From positions 9,486,001 to 9,550,000 of the forward strand of contig NC_135201.1 in the NCBI RefSeq assembly GCF_050948175.1: a stretch of DNA of 64,000 nucleotides, read 5' to 3'. Origin of the DNA: Xylocopa sonorina. Taxonomy: Eukaryota; Arthropoda; Insecta; Hymenoptera; Apidae. The notes beneath the pieces were generated by a model that was not told where the DNA came from, ran no database searches, and was given only the letters and a program-made list of their open reading frames with translations. Each line of letters begins with the position of its first letter. Positions within the stretch are counted from its first letter, which is position 1. This document shows positions 50,121 to 60,269 of the stretch, in pieces. Made by a program: the position numbers and the translations under genes.

Positions 50121-51410
50121 ATGGTAATAATTAATTGTACAATCAAATTTTTATTAATCATACCTGTAAAAACGGATAAGTATTATTCTATAACGTGTGT
50201 AATTTCGTTCGTATCTGTTTTTTTGCTAAAGAAAAACATACTTTGCGTGATTGTTTTCAACAATATTTCTGCTACGAATAACACAAGGTTCTTTTAACAA
50301 ACTATGTGTATTTACTGTACGTTTCTTACTTTTAGGGTAATGAAAGCTCGCTACCAATGGAACTATGTTCCAATTGTAAGTTAATATCGAATATTGTTTT
50401 TTCTCATCTTAAAATAACCTATACCGTTTCGACGAGTTTCTTCGTTTGAAATAACGATTGCAATTTTCCAGAATTGTAAACGCATTGTGCTCATTTGAAT
50501 AACACCATCGAATCGTCTTTAGTCTTCTTTTTATTTAAATTTAATGTAAAATTGTAATTTAAAAATAACTCGCTACTCTTCACTTTTTCAAGTTTACATA
50601 TCGCCTCTGACTTATTTTTATCTCCAACTAAACATAGCATCTGTAAAGTACCAGGCACCATATTTGTTGTTACATTATAATATGGTAATACGTGTGCATG
50701 CGTCCTATAATAATATAACAGATAAAAGAGCTTCGTTAACTTCACTTTTATCCTTCATATTATTTTTTATAATCGATACGTACGAATTTCTTAGTTGACG
50801 TCGACGAAATTAGAAGATTGGGCAAACGTTTTCGGAAGTTGGATTTGGATAACAGCGGTGCTCTGAGCATCGATGAATTTATGTCGCTGCCAGAGTTACA
50901 ACAGAATCCTTTAGTACAACGTGTTATAGACATATTCGATGCAGATGGTAATGGAGAGGTAGATTTTAAGGAATTTATTCATGGTGTTTCCCAATTCAGT
51001 GTTAAGGTACATATACTTCTTCACGTTATTGAAAAATTGCATTTCTGAAACTAACTTCTTCTATCTTCTTTTACGCAGGGTGATAAAGAGAGCAAATTAA
51101 GATTTGCTTTCAGAATTTACGATATGGACAACGACGGTTTCATAAGCAATGGTGAATTGTTTCAAGTGTTGAAAATGATGGTGGGCAACAACTTGAAAGA
51201 TACACAACTTCAACAAATTGTCGATAAAACAATATTGTTCGCCGATAAAGATGAAGATGGTAAAATTAGTTTCGAGGAATTCTGTTCTGTAAGTAGCTAC
51301 AATATTGGAGTGTTAAAGTTGGGATAAATTGTACGAAACTTTTGTTACATGTGTGATTGCAGGTTGTTGGTAATACAGATATTCATAAGAAGATGGTGGT
51401 TGATGTTTAA
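50121..51410 (+). CDS. Calcineurin subunit B (protein phosphatase 2B regulatory subunit)
   Basis: Five exons (50121-50123, 50336-50375, 50795-51006, 51079-51288, 51363-51410) give 170 aa, exactly the usual length. Calcineurin B is the Ca2+-binding regulatory subunit of the Ca2+/calmodulin-dependent phosphatase. Four EF-hand loops are intact: DLDNSGALSIDE (31-42), DADGNGEVDFKE (63-74), DMDNDGFISNGE (100-111) and DKDEDGKISFEE (141-152). The N-terminus MGNESS carries the Gly2 for myristoylation. The first coding exon holds only the ATG: ATG at 50121 is followed directly by a GTAATA donor, and the Gly codon begins after an acceptor at 50335. The C-terminus IHKKMVVDV is invariant in the family. 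The 3' UTR probably extends to one of several AATAAA sites, for example 52501. Confidence 0.95.
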
Positions 51411-52930
51411 AGTGATCAAACTCTGTGAGAAAAATAATATTATTAAACCGATTCATGGTAATATCAATTTAACTTTATAAATTCATTACTAACATCAGAT
51501 TTATTGGATAGTTGTAAGTAACAAAACTGTGTAGGGTGAAATTATGAACATTACTAAGCCTTTTAATCAAGCCAATTTATATATATGCATAAGTTAATCA
51601 CCTTTAAAGATTCTTTTCATAGTGCAACATACATTAGAACTTAATCGATCACTAACTTTTGAAAATTGTGCACATTTATTAAACATACATATTGTACAAG
51701 TTCTAATGTTATAAAAAAAAAAGTGAGAGCATCATTTGTTACATTATACATATACATAAATATTATATATACATATATATATTTATTTTTAGTTAAAAAT
51801 GTTATGTTTATGCAATAGTTTTGTTATTATTTTATAATTTTATTTAATTAATGTACAAAAAGATTCTAGTTATTTTAGAAAAACTGCGGAAATACAGAAA
51901 TATAGTTAGAATTACGTGAAGAGTTAGAAAAGGGGTATCTGTTTTGTCTATCGAAATCTAACATGTATCTCTTGATCATTATATTGCTATGTGCTTCAAT
52001 CGTTTACAACGTCTCGAGTAAAAAAGAAGTTACATTTTTCGCTAACTCTAATTTTTCTTACTAAATGTTAACGAAACCAAATGAAAATAAGAACATCTAC
52101 TGAATCTCTGAAAACGAACTTGCTTGGTATATGGTATCGTGATGATTTGTTAGATAATTAATAAATCAACGAATTAATTGTGCATTTGAAAGGAGTATAT
52201 CGTTCGGTTAGTTACTATTAATATTAAAAAAATTAATTACGTTTACAAAATTCATCATCCGACAGAGATCCGTTGTGATTACGAATAAGACTGAATCACG
52301 AATAGTACTTTTGTCACTTTCAAGTGCGCAATTATTCTTAAGTGATCGTAGCTGTTTACTATATGGCTCGCGCTGGAACAAGATACAAGAGAAATTTAAG
52401 GAACCTATATCGTTTTAATCTATTAACACGATTATTTGTACATTTACATGTTACGAAATCTTAATGTTCGATCAAAGATTAAGATCTTAAACCATGTTGA
52501 AATAAATCTATGTAACATATGTAACATGTATTAATTTAAAACCCGCTTACATCGCTTTAATATTCTCGTCTCTTAATAACGTACCATCGACTGTATAATG
52601 TTGTTTCACCACGACTCGAATACAAAAATCAAAAGTCTTATGTTTTAACATTTATGAATAAAACAGTCATTACTTTGTTTTTATTTGTAATAATATAGAG
52701 TAAAGGCATTATATATTAGCCATTTACTTCAAATATACACAAATTATTTATAATAATACTCATGAAATGATGTTTATTCTATATCCATTGTATCGTACGA
52801 TGTCGTTCCAAACGATATAAAAGAAGAAACGGAAAGAACAGTCGAAATTAACTAAAACAGAGAGTAGCTGAAAATAATAAACCGTTTCGATAATTGAATA
52901 AACGAGACGTACTCTAACCAAACGCTGTCA
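51411..52930. other. Calcineurin B 3' UTR and intergenic DNA, no gene seen
   Basis: AT-rich sequence with several AATAAA hexamers (for example 52501-52506) and TATATA runs. No coding exon was recognised. The last 150 bp probably contain the PPP4R2 promoter. Confidence 0.5.
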
Positions 52931-53137
52931 ATGTTGACATATTTTGTACGACGTTGGCAGCCCTGGTTCGTGGCCCGTCCTTCATTGTTGCTATTTAGTA
53001 CCCGGTGTGTTTGCGTTTTTCATTCCCTATTGCGTAAAGTTCTGCTGCAGGTTTTCAAGGAATTTGGCTTAAAGAGAAGTGTCGATAGAGATTATTTAGC
53101 GGCTAAAAAGGAGGCGGTGGGGGTAGCTGGCGGGTGA
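52931..53137 (+). CDS. Upstream ORF (68 codons) ending 2 nt before the PPP4R2 start
   Basis: ATG at 52931 opens a frame of 68 codons that ends with TGA at 53135-53137; the PPP4R2 ATG begins at 53140. The predicted peptide (MLTYFVRRWQPW...) is basic and hydrophobic in its first half and resembles no family I know. If the mRNA starts upstream of 52931 it would be translated first and could limit PPP4R2 translation. If transcription starts inside it, it is irrelevant. The transcription start cannot be placed from sequence. Confidence 0.3.
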   Translation: MLTYFVRRWQPWFVARPSLLLFSTRCVCVFHSLLRKVLLQVFKEFGLKRSVDRDYLAAKKEAVGVAGG

Positions 53138-53139
53138 AG

Positions 53140-55056
53140 ATGGAAAATTTGGAGGAGGTGTTGCAAGCGCTCGACGAGTTTCAGAAAATGCGCCCAAGCG
53201 AGATACCTCGGGAGCTTGAGGACTATTTGTGTTGGGTTGCGAAAACCGGCGATCCCGTTTACCAGTGGTCGTTGATCAAAACCCTGTTCAGGGAGAAACT
53301 GACCCGCGTGATGACCGACTTCTACGAGAGCTGCCCGACCCTCGATCTCGCACCCTGCCCGAACGTCGAGCATTTCAATTATGACACGATGAAGAGCAAT
53401 CTCCTCGAGCGTCTCGAATCGTTCGCGAATGCCCCGTTCACCGTGCAGCGCATTTGCGAGCTATTGACGACGCCTCGCAAGGAGTACAATAGGGTTGACA
53501 AGTTTATGAGGGCCATAGAAAAGAATATTTTAGTTGTTTCTACTAGGGAGCCCGGTCCGATAGCCAGGAGGAACGAGAACGGTGATGGCATGGTCAACGG
53601 GTCCGTAGACGAGGACACGTCCGTTACTCAACCGCCACAGGACGTAGAAATGGAGTACTGGGAGAAGGACTGCTCCTCCACGGTTACCATCAGCGTCCAC
53701 ACTGTCGAGAACGAAACGCCTTTGTTACATACCGTCGTACCGACCACTACCGTGGTCAAGAACGTGTTCGGTACGGACGAACTGTCCCAAGAGAAAGTAG
53801 AATCTGTATCCTCTAAGTCGGACGTCGTTGTATCTAATTTCATACCATCGGGTTCGGAATTCTCCGGTGTTCCAAACTTGAACTCTCAGACGCAGACCCA
53901 AGAGTCCCAGGTGGGGCCGTCGATACAGAATCTGTCGACTATAGTTCCTGAGACTTCTGGAATCGTTAGCGACGTCTCAGAAGCGATCATGAACGAGGAC
54001 ACCAGTTCTCAGCCTAGTTTAGAGTTGGAAAACGAAGGTGGGGATGCTGGGGAGTCGACGAGGAAACTGCAAACTACCTTCCAGACAAAAGATTTCAGCA
54101 CGAATGAAAATAAGTCAAAGTTTTATGTTGATAATTCTAAAGCGAACGAAAAGGCAGAAGCTGAGGCAATACCGATGCAAGTGCAAGAGGGATCCAGTAA
54201 AAGTAGTAATGCGTCGGTTAAGTCGGATGAACAGAAAGTGGCATCAGAGAATAAAGAATCAATTAATCCGAATGTGGAAAATATTTTAAGTATTAACGAA
54301 AATTTGGAAGATACGAGAAAGTCAAGTACCATAGTAGAAAACACTCAATCGATTATCGATACATCCAGTTCAAATATAGAGCACAAAGACTCGTTACATT
54401 TGGAGAATGCCAGCATGGAGAGTACAACTACGATAAACACCACGGAACACTCCGCAAACAATTTAATATCAATTGATAACGCAAGCCTAGGTGAAAGTAC
54501 TCGTACATCCGGGGACGTAGAAAATCTGAAGAATCAAAGCAGAGAGACGGAATTGATCGAAGATTCAAAGCCTATAGTGGAAGAACCATGTTCAAAAGAT
54601 GATTCGACAGAAAATTTCAATTGCAACCAGGAAAAAGACAATTTGACTATAACAGAAGCAGTAGAAGGTGAGACAACAGTAATAAAGTCTATAGTACCTG
54701 ATCCAATTCCTATAGTTGAAGAACCGAAAGAGTCAGTTAGTACGAAAGAAGGCACTTCTCTAATCGTTGAAGTGTCCGAAGAGTCAGAAAATCAAAATCC
54801 TACGGTATCCGATCAGCCAGAAAGTGAGGAGAAAATGTCTATTGAAGACAACAATATAGCAGAATTACAAAGTAACAATATAACTGCAACTATAAATAAA
54901 ATAGAAGATAGCGAGACGATAATAGAAAATGTCATAAGTAAAAAAGAACAAGAAACAGTGGAATTAATGGACGTAGATGAGGAAGAAACATTATCCGTAT
55001 TTCAGCAGAATGACGAGCCCATGGAGCAAGAAGTAGCACAATCGTCTAGAAGTTAA
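53140..55056 (+). CDS. PPP4R2: Serine/threonine-protein phosphatase 4 regulatory subunit 2
   Basis: A single uninterrupted frame of 638 aa. PPP4R2 binds the PP4 catalytic subunit and PPP4R3 to form a complex acting in DNA repair and centrosome function. The first 135 residues match the family's conserved core: LDEFQKMRPSEIPRELEDYL, GDPVYQWSLIKTLFREKL, NVEHFNYDTMKSNLLERLE, FTVQRICELLTTPRKEYNRVDKFMRA and EKNILVVST. The remaining 500 residues are low-complexity, rich in Ser, Thr, Glu, Asn and Asp, as expected for the disordered acidic tail, and end ELMDVDEEE...MEQEVAQSSRS. Start: ATG at 53140; a GTG two codons earlier is not needed. Codon use shifts from GC-rich in the conserved core to AT-rich in the tail. 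Absence of introns within the CDS could reflect compaction; a retrocopy seems unlikely because the core is intact and no poly(A) tract is obvious. Confidence 0.93.
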   Translation: MENLEEVLQALDEFQKMRPSEIPRELEDYLCWVAKTGDPVYQWSLIKTLFREKLTRVMTDFYESCPTLDLAPCPNVEHFNYDTMKSNLLERLESFANAPFTVQRICELLTTPRKEYNRVDKFMRAIEKNILVVSTREPGPIARRNENGDGMVNGSVDEDTSVTQPPQDVEMEYWEKDCSSTVTISVHTVENETPLLHTVVPTTTVVKNVFGTDELSQEKVESVSSKSDVVVSNFIPSGSEFSGVPNLNSQTQTQESQVGPSIQNLSTIVPETSGIVSDVSEAIMNEDTSSQPSLELENEGGDAGESTRKLQTTFQTKDFSTNENKSKFYVDNSKANEKAEAEAIPMQVQEGSSKSSNASVKSDEQKVASENKESINPNVENILSINENLEDTRKSSTIVENTQSIIDTSSSNIEHKDSLHLENASMESTTTINTTEHSANNLISIDNASLGESTRTSGDVENLKNQSRETELIEDSKPIVEEPCSKDDSTENFNCNQEKDNLTITEAVEGETTVIKSIVPDPIPIVEEPKESVSTKEGTSLIVEVSEESENQNPTVSDQPESEEKMSIEDNNIAELQSNNITATINKIEDSETIIENVISKKEQETVELMDVDEEETLSVFQQNDEPMEQEVAQSSRS

Positions 55057-55456
55057 TGACCTGTAAAAAGAAAATTTTGTTCATTCTTTTAATGGCTTGC
55101 TTTTTATTTTAACAGGAATCACAGAAAGAAAAAAAAAAGAAAAACAGATACTAAAAAAGAAATGAATTTGTTTGTATAAGACAAAATTTTGACCATGATT
55201 CAATTATAAGTTGTATGACTTTCCCTAAACGATTTGATATGTAAGACGTACAAAAAAATATTATAAGACTTACAAGGAATTTTTTAATTATATGTTATTT
55301 ACTGTTTCGCTAACTTTGTAATCACCACTGAACCAGGTAAACTTTGGTATTGTACAAAGAACTTGTTCATATGAATTTCTAAGCTCCTATAGAAAGCAAA
55401 ACATTGTAATATTAATGACCAGTTTTGACCATGGTTTGGGTTTCAACTCAAATCAA

Positions 55457-55468
55457 TTTATTAATAAA
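55457..55468. terminator. Bidirectional poly(A) signal (overlapping AATAAA on both strands)
   Basis: A 12-bp palindrome reads AATAAA on the plus strand at 55463-55468 and on the minus strand at 55457-55462. It lies 407 bp after the PPP4R2 stop and 150 bp beyond the end of the minus-strand ORF at 55611. It could terminate transcripts from both sides. Confidence 0.4.
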
Positions 55469-55610
55469 TTTCGCAACAAATTTATATAGTTGAAGTTTCT
55501 ACTTAGGACGTGGCTGTGTTCGACTGGAGCATATGAGATTCTATTGTGGCTCCTAACAAGTACATGTGATATAAATACTGAAACATTTTAAATATACATA
55601 CTCTGATATT

Positions 55611-56088
55611 TTACGCTACAACACAATTTTTCTTTAACGCAATCAAGCATAAATTAAGTTTGAAATCCAGCCATTGAGAACTAAACTGGTTACCGATCTT
55701 ATGCAAAGAGATATCCTGAAATTTTAATAATTGAGTAACACATTGACAACACGAAAAATGTGCCGATTTTGAAAAATCTATACTTATCAATAACATATTT
55801 TCACAATGATGACTGACAGTTACGAGTGTTCCAATTGTATTAAGCATAGCTGGAATCAAAGCGTAGATTCCATTTAATGATTCAAGTTGTAATCGACAAA
55901 CAAATGCCTTTATTACAAACATTTCCTATATAGAGAAAAATGAAACATAACAAGAATAAAAAGTTTGTGTACTCTCCAATTAAAAAAGAAAAAAAATGAG
56001 TGGTATTGCTCTCTTCACGTCTTGCTATGTTTTCCAATAGAGGTATAATAGTTGAATACTTGTCAAATAATAATAAATACTGCGACAT
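55611..56088 (-). CDS. Uncertain small gene: two adjacent minus-strand ORFs
   Basis: One frame begins at ATG 56088 in a good context (AGG before ATG) and reads MSQYLLLFDKYSTIIPLLEN, then becomes low-complexity Phe-rich. A second, in another frame, begins after a strong acceptor (pyrimidine tract then TATAG, about 55925) and stays open to 55611; it contains LESLNGIYALIPAMLN and HHCENMLLIS. I could not find a donor that joins the two in frame. A further internal intron (donor AAGTATAG, acceptor TTTCAG) may end the protein earlier. No family recognised. It may be a rapidly evolving small gene or chance ORFs in AT-rich DNA. Confidence 0.3.
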
Positions 56089-56895
56089 CCTCCTTTCCTA
56101 TCCAGAAAAAGGAAATTGTATCGAAATAGACTCATATGATTTAAAAATATGTCCCATTTAATTACAATAATTTGCTTCTGATTGAGTTTTCATTGAATAA
56201 GTTTTATGTGGATACGAGTCTAGAGGTAGTTCATTCTAAAAGTAATTATAATAATGGTATATTAATTTAAAGACGACATAGATCAATGATATAAAAACAT
56301 TGATATAACTTAAAATAGCAGTGTACATTATTTTGTAGAAAAATATATTAAAATTTATTACCAAAGTGGAATTATTTATAATACCTGCCTTACATTATAA
56401 ATCAAAGAAAGTAGAGACAGCTTTATGATTTTTATGCTAATGTACATACACGCAAACAGTGTGCTTGTACATTATTTTAGTACATAGAATGGATGCTACC
56501 TTTTAAATATTGAAATTCATCTTTTACCATAGAATTTCCATCTCCTGTTAGTAAAGAAAAACCACTGAAAAATTAATTTAAATACATACACTTTTATAGT
56601 ATTATTTATAAAAATTCCTTGAGAAACAGTATAATGGTGTAGAATAAAAACCATGAATAACTAAGACATAATTAATCGACTAGGGAATAAGACATTGTAT
56701 TTCAGAAAAAAGAAATTAATAAATTTATTAATTATTTATTATAAATATGACTTTCAATAACCTTTGCAAGATTGTTTTTTATATATTATCAGACATCTTC
56801 TTTCAGTTTATTAAACTATGGATCAATATATACATATACACATAGCTCTTTTTTACATTGGTCAGTTACCTCAAATTTTCATCAAAATCCAAGAT
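56089..56895. other. AT-rich interval with no gene recognised
   Basis: No conserved coding sequence on either strand. A minus-strand AATAAA at about 56807 (TTTATT on the plus strand) is a plausible poly(A) signal for ABCB10. Confidence 0.4.
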
Positions 56896-59006
56896 TTAAG
56901 TAAAAGTTTGATGTTGAACCAATTTATTAAAGTAACTATCCTTCAAATTCATCAGTTCTTTATAAGTCCCAGTTTCTGTCACTTGTCCTTGTTTCAAAAC
57001 TACAATCTTATCTGCATTTTTTATTGTACTCAGTCTGTGAGCTATAATTAAAACTGTTCGTCCTTGGACAGCTTTCTCTAGAGCTTCCTGTACGTAATGT
57101 TCGCTCTCCGCATCTAACGCACTCGTGGCCTCGTCCAGAATTAAAATTTTTGGTTCCTAAGCAGAAAAACTTTTCATTACTATTTAAATTGCACGACTGA
57201 TACTTCAACGATACATTTACCTTTATTAACGCCCTAGCAATAGCAACTCTTTGCCTCTGTCCACCACTGAGAGTGATGCCCCGTTCTCCAACTATTGTGT
57301 CTAAGCCATCCGGCATGTTTCTTGTGAATTCCAAAACGTGGGCGCATTTTGCGGCTTCTTCCACGTCATATTTTATCGAATTTTCAACACCGAACAATAT
57401 ATTGTCTCGTATCGTACCACTAAAGAGAATTGGCTCCTGAGAAACAATGCTCATCTGGGATTTCACCCACGCTGGGTCAAGAGACCTAAGATCATGATTG
57501 TCTAAAAGCACAGATCCTAGATTGGGATCATAAAGTCTTAACAAGAGCGAAGCTATTGTAGATTTTCCAGAACCTGATGATCCGACAATAGCGACCACCA
57601 TACATTTTGAAATTTTCAAACTGAAATTTTTCAAAACCCATGTACTCTGTCTTGTAGGATAAGCAAAACTGACCTTCTGAAACTCAATATCACCTGATAA
57701 TGGTTTATCCAGAATTTTACCGCCATGAATCGGTATTGCTGGCTCTCTTTCGATGAGTTCAACCAAACGCGTGTTCGCGCCCAACGCTTTATTTAATTCG
57801 CTATAAAACGAAGACAATCCGCTTAAAGAAATTCCTACGTATGCTGCGTACATTAAGAAGGCACTTAAGCTTCCAATCGTGAGAGAGGAATCAGTAACCA
57901 TAGCACCACCGTAATATAAAACAGATAGGATAATAACATTTCCGGAGAAGCCAGTTAATCCAAAGAACATTCCTCTATACAAACTCTCCTTGTAACACAC
58001 TTTGAGCAAATTACCTAATTGAGAACTATAATGATCAACTTCGCTTATTTCTTTGGAAAATGCTTTCACTGTTCTTATATTGCTAATTCTCTCTTCGGCT
58101 ATTGTGTTCAACATTGCCAAATTGTCTTGTATGTCTCGGGAGATTTGTTTCAAAAAGCGGCCGCAGACTATCGTTAAACCAGCAACCGGTGGTACTATAG
58201 CTAAGCCAAGTATAGCCAATTTCGGCGAGGCGTAAAACATCATCGATATTCCAGCAATGCTCATAACAGCAGAACGTAATCCGTCAGATATATTGCTTGT
58301 CAGTGCATGACTAACGAGTTGTGTATCACCTGAAGTTAATAAAACACACATGAGAGTAAATAAGATAATAGTATAAGCACGACAAAGATTTATTACAAGA
58401 AGAGTTCGTACCAGACAGTCTACCAACAAATTCCCCCGTGCTATGCTTATCGAACATTGCCGTCTCTTGGCGAAGAACAGCGGCGTACAGTTGCTTTCTC
58501 AGAGTCTGAGTAATCCTGTGTCCGGTAGTAGACATTAGGTATACTCTGCAAAAGTTGCACAACGCTCCGATCACGAATACTCCGAACAGTATGATACACA
58601 GTTCGTTAAGATTCCCTCGCATCTCTTCTTTGTCGCTTGTATAAATAATATCGATTAATTTGCCTAAACAGAACGGTACTGCCATCGTTACAGCGGATGA
58701 GACGAGTAAAAAAGAGATAGCACCAAATAACCTCCATCTCTCTGGGACCGCTAGCACAAATAGGTTCTTCAGCTCCGAGGTTTTCTTTGGTTTCGCGACT
58801 AATCGTACAGGAGCGTTTAAACCTTTCGTTTCTATGGCGTTCGTCCCATAATATCGTAGAATCGAGAATATATAGTTCCTCGCATTGATCTTAATCGGCG
58901 ACGACGGACACGTATAGAATAATTGCCTCTGCGTGGCCGTTGATTTGCAGAATTTTATCCTCTGCAACGTGATGTTCCTCGCGAACAATCTCCAAGTGGA
59001 TGTCAT
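56896..59006 (-). CDS. ABCB10: Mitochondrial ABC transporter, subfamily B member 10
   Basis: Three exons (58412-59006, 57221-58329, 56896-57156) give 654 aa, a half-transporter of the expected layout: mitochondrial leader, six-helix membrane domain, then one nucleotide-binding domain. ABCB10 sits in the inner mitochondrial membrane and is linked to haem synthesis and oxidative-stress protection. The first 60 residues are basic and lack acids (MTSTWRLFARN...), typical of a targeting peptide. Motifs: Walker A GSSGSGKST (about 448-456), Q-loop SQEPILFSGTI, signature LSGGQRQR (about 552-559), Walker B ILILDEATSALD (about 570-581), H-loop IIAHRLS. All catalytic residues are present, so the transporter should be active. 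Both introns have GTAxx donors and pyrimidine-rich acceptors. Divergent from mTOR across 1.26 kb. ABCB8 is the alternative; length and leader favour ABCB10. Confidence 0.88.
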
Positions 59007-60269
59007 GTTTTAAAACGACGCCTGGGAACCAATAAAACCAAAAAATGTAAAGTCATTAAAGGTTCTACTTCATCGTCGACCACTTGAGAAGGTTATGACA
59101 CGTTTAAAATGAATGACATAGCCAAACGTGTCGATATCGCAGAATCTATTTTAATTATTTTCAACGCATGTTCGTTAGACCCCATTCGATGCTAAATTGA
59201 TAATTCTTCGTTGGTAATTCATTCTAATTCTGTAGCTGTATTATGTTTTTGATCAGCTGAGTGTATACCCTCCTGGTCACGTGTCTGGAAAGGCGATGAA
59301 TGAATTTGTACAATCATTGTAACTTAATACCAGAGTAATGTTTATGATGAACCAAGTATTTATACTTAATTTATTCTCGTGCTTTCTTTACTATGCACAT
59401 CGGTATGCCATGATTTATATTTGTTTATATGATTCATAGAAACTACGAGGGGAATACAAATCGTTACGTTTGATCGTTCGATGATTTAACTTTGCTCGAA
59501 ATCTCTATTCTAGTTCTGGAATATACTAGCATAGTACTGTGATTTATTTAAAAGTCAGTTCGTCTTGTTTCCTTCGTCACTCGATAGTTACGAGATCGAA
59601 GATTGAATCCAAGTTTGAATTGGAAGTAAAAAAAGTATACAAGCGTGTATTCACAGCGTAGTACTAATTTCTGCATACAGGTGTGCGTTTTGTGTACACA
59701 CAGAGATCAGTGGTATGTACTAACCTATTGAAATAATAGCAGTGGGGGTAACCTTTCAAAACGAACAGTTTTGTCGAAGCGGATCGTGCTAACCAATGTA
59801 GAGGTTATAAACTTAAGATAGTTCTCTCGAAGAACGCACTACATTTGTTTTTCTATATTTACTATAAGTTCGCAGAATTTTAATGGCATCGAGTTAATTC
59901 ACTCGCTCGTATGTGTATAAACACACAGATTTCGACTTGTAATTCATTGGATCTGTAATTAGCGGGCCTCAAAACATGAAGAATTTACGTGACAGACGTC
60001 GTACTGTAATAATGTAATAAGAATACATATTGGAACTTTGTTCATCGAAGAAATTCAAGGAGTAACGACAATCACGAAAATGTTGCATTGTAACGCGAGA
60101 TTCGTGTGATGTCATATAGGTATCTGAAAGATAGCGCCAATTCACGCTTCGTTTTTTAACCCTGCTTTGCATTAAACGGTATCATGCCCTTTTTCGTTTT
60201 CAGATATCATTACGAGACGATTTGTAAAAGTAACGCTGTAAAATTGACACCGAAGGTAAATTTTTAACA
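59007..60269. promoter_or_regulatory. Divergent promoter interval between ABCB10 and mTOR
   Basis: No coding sequence seen. The stretch holds the start regions of both genes. The 90 bp before the mTOR ATG resemble a 5' UTR. No TATA box is apparent near either start. Confidence 0.4.
59276..59285. promoter_or_regulatory. CLEAR-like E-box GTCACGTGTC
   Basis: Matches the CLEAR element (GTCACGTGAC), bound by MiT/TFE factors, in nine of ten positions and contains a perfect CACGTG E-box. It lies 270 bp upstream of the ABCB10 ATG and about 985 bp upstream of the mTOR ATG, in their shared interval. Confidence 0.35.

Noticed and set aside
53092..53373. 93-codon minus-strand ORF over the PPP4R2 start
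   Set aside because: Antisense shadow of the conserved PPP4R2 N-terminus.
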